The notes below the pieces were generated by a model. The model saw only the letters and a program-made list of their open reading frames with translations, was not told the origin of the DNA and ran no database searches. Below are positions 5,786 to 6,076 of a stretch of 6,076 nt of DNA, in pieces. The position numbers and the translations under genes were made by a program. Source of the stretch: an uncultured Spirochaetaceae bacterium (GTDB taxonomy: Bacteria; Spirochaetota; Spirochaetia; Treponematales; UBA12059). Position 1 is the first letter of the stretch. Each line of letters starts with the position of its first letter. The DNA is taken from assembly GCA_938004315.1 (NCBI GenBank), contig CALKWG010000018.1, positions 1-6,076 on the forward strand, written 5' to 3'.

Positions 5786-5832
5786 GGCGTGCTTAACACG
5801 CCCCAGGCTCGGCCTGGGGCCCCTCTTGGGGC
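5786..5832. terminator. Overlapping hairpins between convergent genes, possible terminator
   Basis: Three stems overlap. GGCGTG/CACGCC (5786-5791/5797-5802) has loop CTTAA. A perfect 9-base stem GCCCCAGGC/GCCTGGGGC (5800-5808/5812-5820) has loop TCG. GCCCC/GGGGC (5819-5823/5828-5832) has loop TCTT. The place, between two converging genes, suits a two-way terminator. There is no T-run in either direction, so an intrinsic terminator of the usual type is not proven. The rest of the 99-base gap shows nothing else. Confidence 0.45.
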
Positions 5833-5849
5833 TCTAGGACAGGGAGAAG

Positions 5850-6076
5850 CTACTTTTTCTCGATTAAGGCCTTGAGCTCAGTCGGGCTGATCTCTAGGAA
5901 GTTCGCTACCGTCTCCGGGCTCATGCCCATGGCCAGCAGCTTATAGGCGGTTTTCTGGTTGGCTTCGCGATGAGCCTCGAGCTTACCTTCAAGCTTGCCC
6001 TCTAGCCTGCCTTCGAGCCTTCCCTCGGCGTAGACCTTATTCCGCCAGATCCTGAAGTTCTCCGCTAGCATGGATC
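5850..6076 (-). CDS. Rpn-family nuclease/putative transposase, C-terminal part (runs off the window)
   Basis: The visible part, about 75 residues, is open to the window edge. An ATG at 6071 exists, but the frame continues upstream without a stop and no Shine-Dalgarno can be seen in the 5 bases left, so this is most likely the tail of a longer gene. The segment has four tandem E-G-R/K-L units (residues 16-31 counted from that ATG) in a charged, probably coiled-coil helix. A short helical C-terminus follows: AMGMSPETVANFLEISPTEL. This charged repeat plus terminal helix pair is typical of the C-terminus of Rpn (PD-(D/E)XK) recombination-promoting nucleases and related PDDEXK-family proteins. The nuclease domain itself is outside the window, so the call is by resemblance only. 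Confidence 0.6.
   Translation of the reverse strand, partial: SMLAENFRIWRNKVYAEGRLEGRLEGKLEGKLEAHREANQKTAYKLLAMGMSPETVANFLEISPTELKALIEKK
5979..6026 (-). repeat. Four degenerate 12-base tandem repeats coding for EG(R/K)L
   Basis: Four in-frame 12-base units encode EGRL, EGRL, EGKL, EGKL inside the Rpn-like gene. The units differ at third and some first or second codon positions, so they are old or selected at the protein level rather than freshly slipped. Confidence 0.8.

Noticed and set aside
4361..5820. The hairpins at 4361-4377 and 5800-5820 as copies of one dispersed repeat
   Set aside because: Both have TCG loops and similar CCAGG/CCTGG letters, but the arms are in opposite order, so they do not align as one repeat.
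1..6076. CRISPR arrays, tRNA or rRNA genes, riboswitches, insertion-sequence ends
   Set aside because: No direct-repeat arrays, tRNA-like cloverleaf or conserved rRNA stretches, and no transposase or terminal inverted repeats were seen; almost all the sequence is taken up by the listed genes.

Overview
The window is GC-rich and gene-dense, from a bacterium. It holds most of a sodium-pumping NADH:quinone oxidoreductase (Na+-NQR) operon, a DUF438/hemerythrin-like/PAS protein, a class I/II aminotransferase and the 3' end of an Rpn-type nuclease gene. The style of the aminotransferase N-terminus, the DUF438-PAS protein and the EGRL-repeat Rpn tail are compatible with a GC-rich anaerobic or microaerophilic bacterium, perhaps a spirochaete. 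That placement rests on resemblance recalled from memory and is only a moderate guess.

Layout. On the minus strand, transcribed from about 2940 down to 1, lie nqrB (2878-1955), nqrC (1958-1335), nqrD (1338-682), nqrE (671-78) and the first 22 codons of the next gene (66-1), probably nqrF. The genes overlap by 4 bases (B/C and C/D) or sit 10-11 bases apart, and each has its own strong Shine-Dalgarno sequence. The membrane subunits match the NQR branch better than the RNF branch, and the four cysteines that bind the intramembrane iron-sulphur cluster are present in NqrD and NqrE. There is no nqrA in front of nqrB. NqrB and NqrC are both short, near RNF-subunit size, and both have altered flavin attachment motifs.

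Upstream of the operon, on the same strand, is the DUF438/hemerythrin-like/PAS gene (4314-3019). A 140-base gap with a candidate sigma70 promoter separates the two. The hemerythrin-like domain has only one histidine, so a normal di-iron site is unlikely, while the PAS domain looks intact. Divergent from it on the plus strand is the aminotransferase (4500-5750), with an extended -10 promoter. The shared intergenic region carries a perfect 9-base inverted repeat whose arms contain outward-facing TATACT boxes. Between the convergent aminotransferase and Rpn genes lies a cluster of overlapping hairpins.

Working together: NqrB-F would move electrons from NADH to quinone while exporting Na+, provided NqrA is encoded elsewhere or replaced. 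The PAS protein could sense a redox signal or ligand, but nothing in the window proves that it controls the nqr genes. No clearly new system is visible. The points most worth a second look are the nqrA-less, short-subunit NQR operon and the histidine-poor hemerythrin domain.
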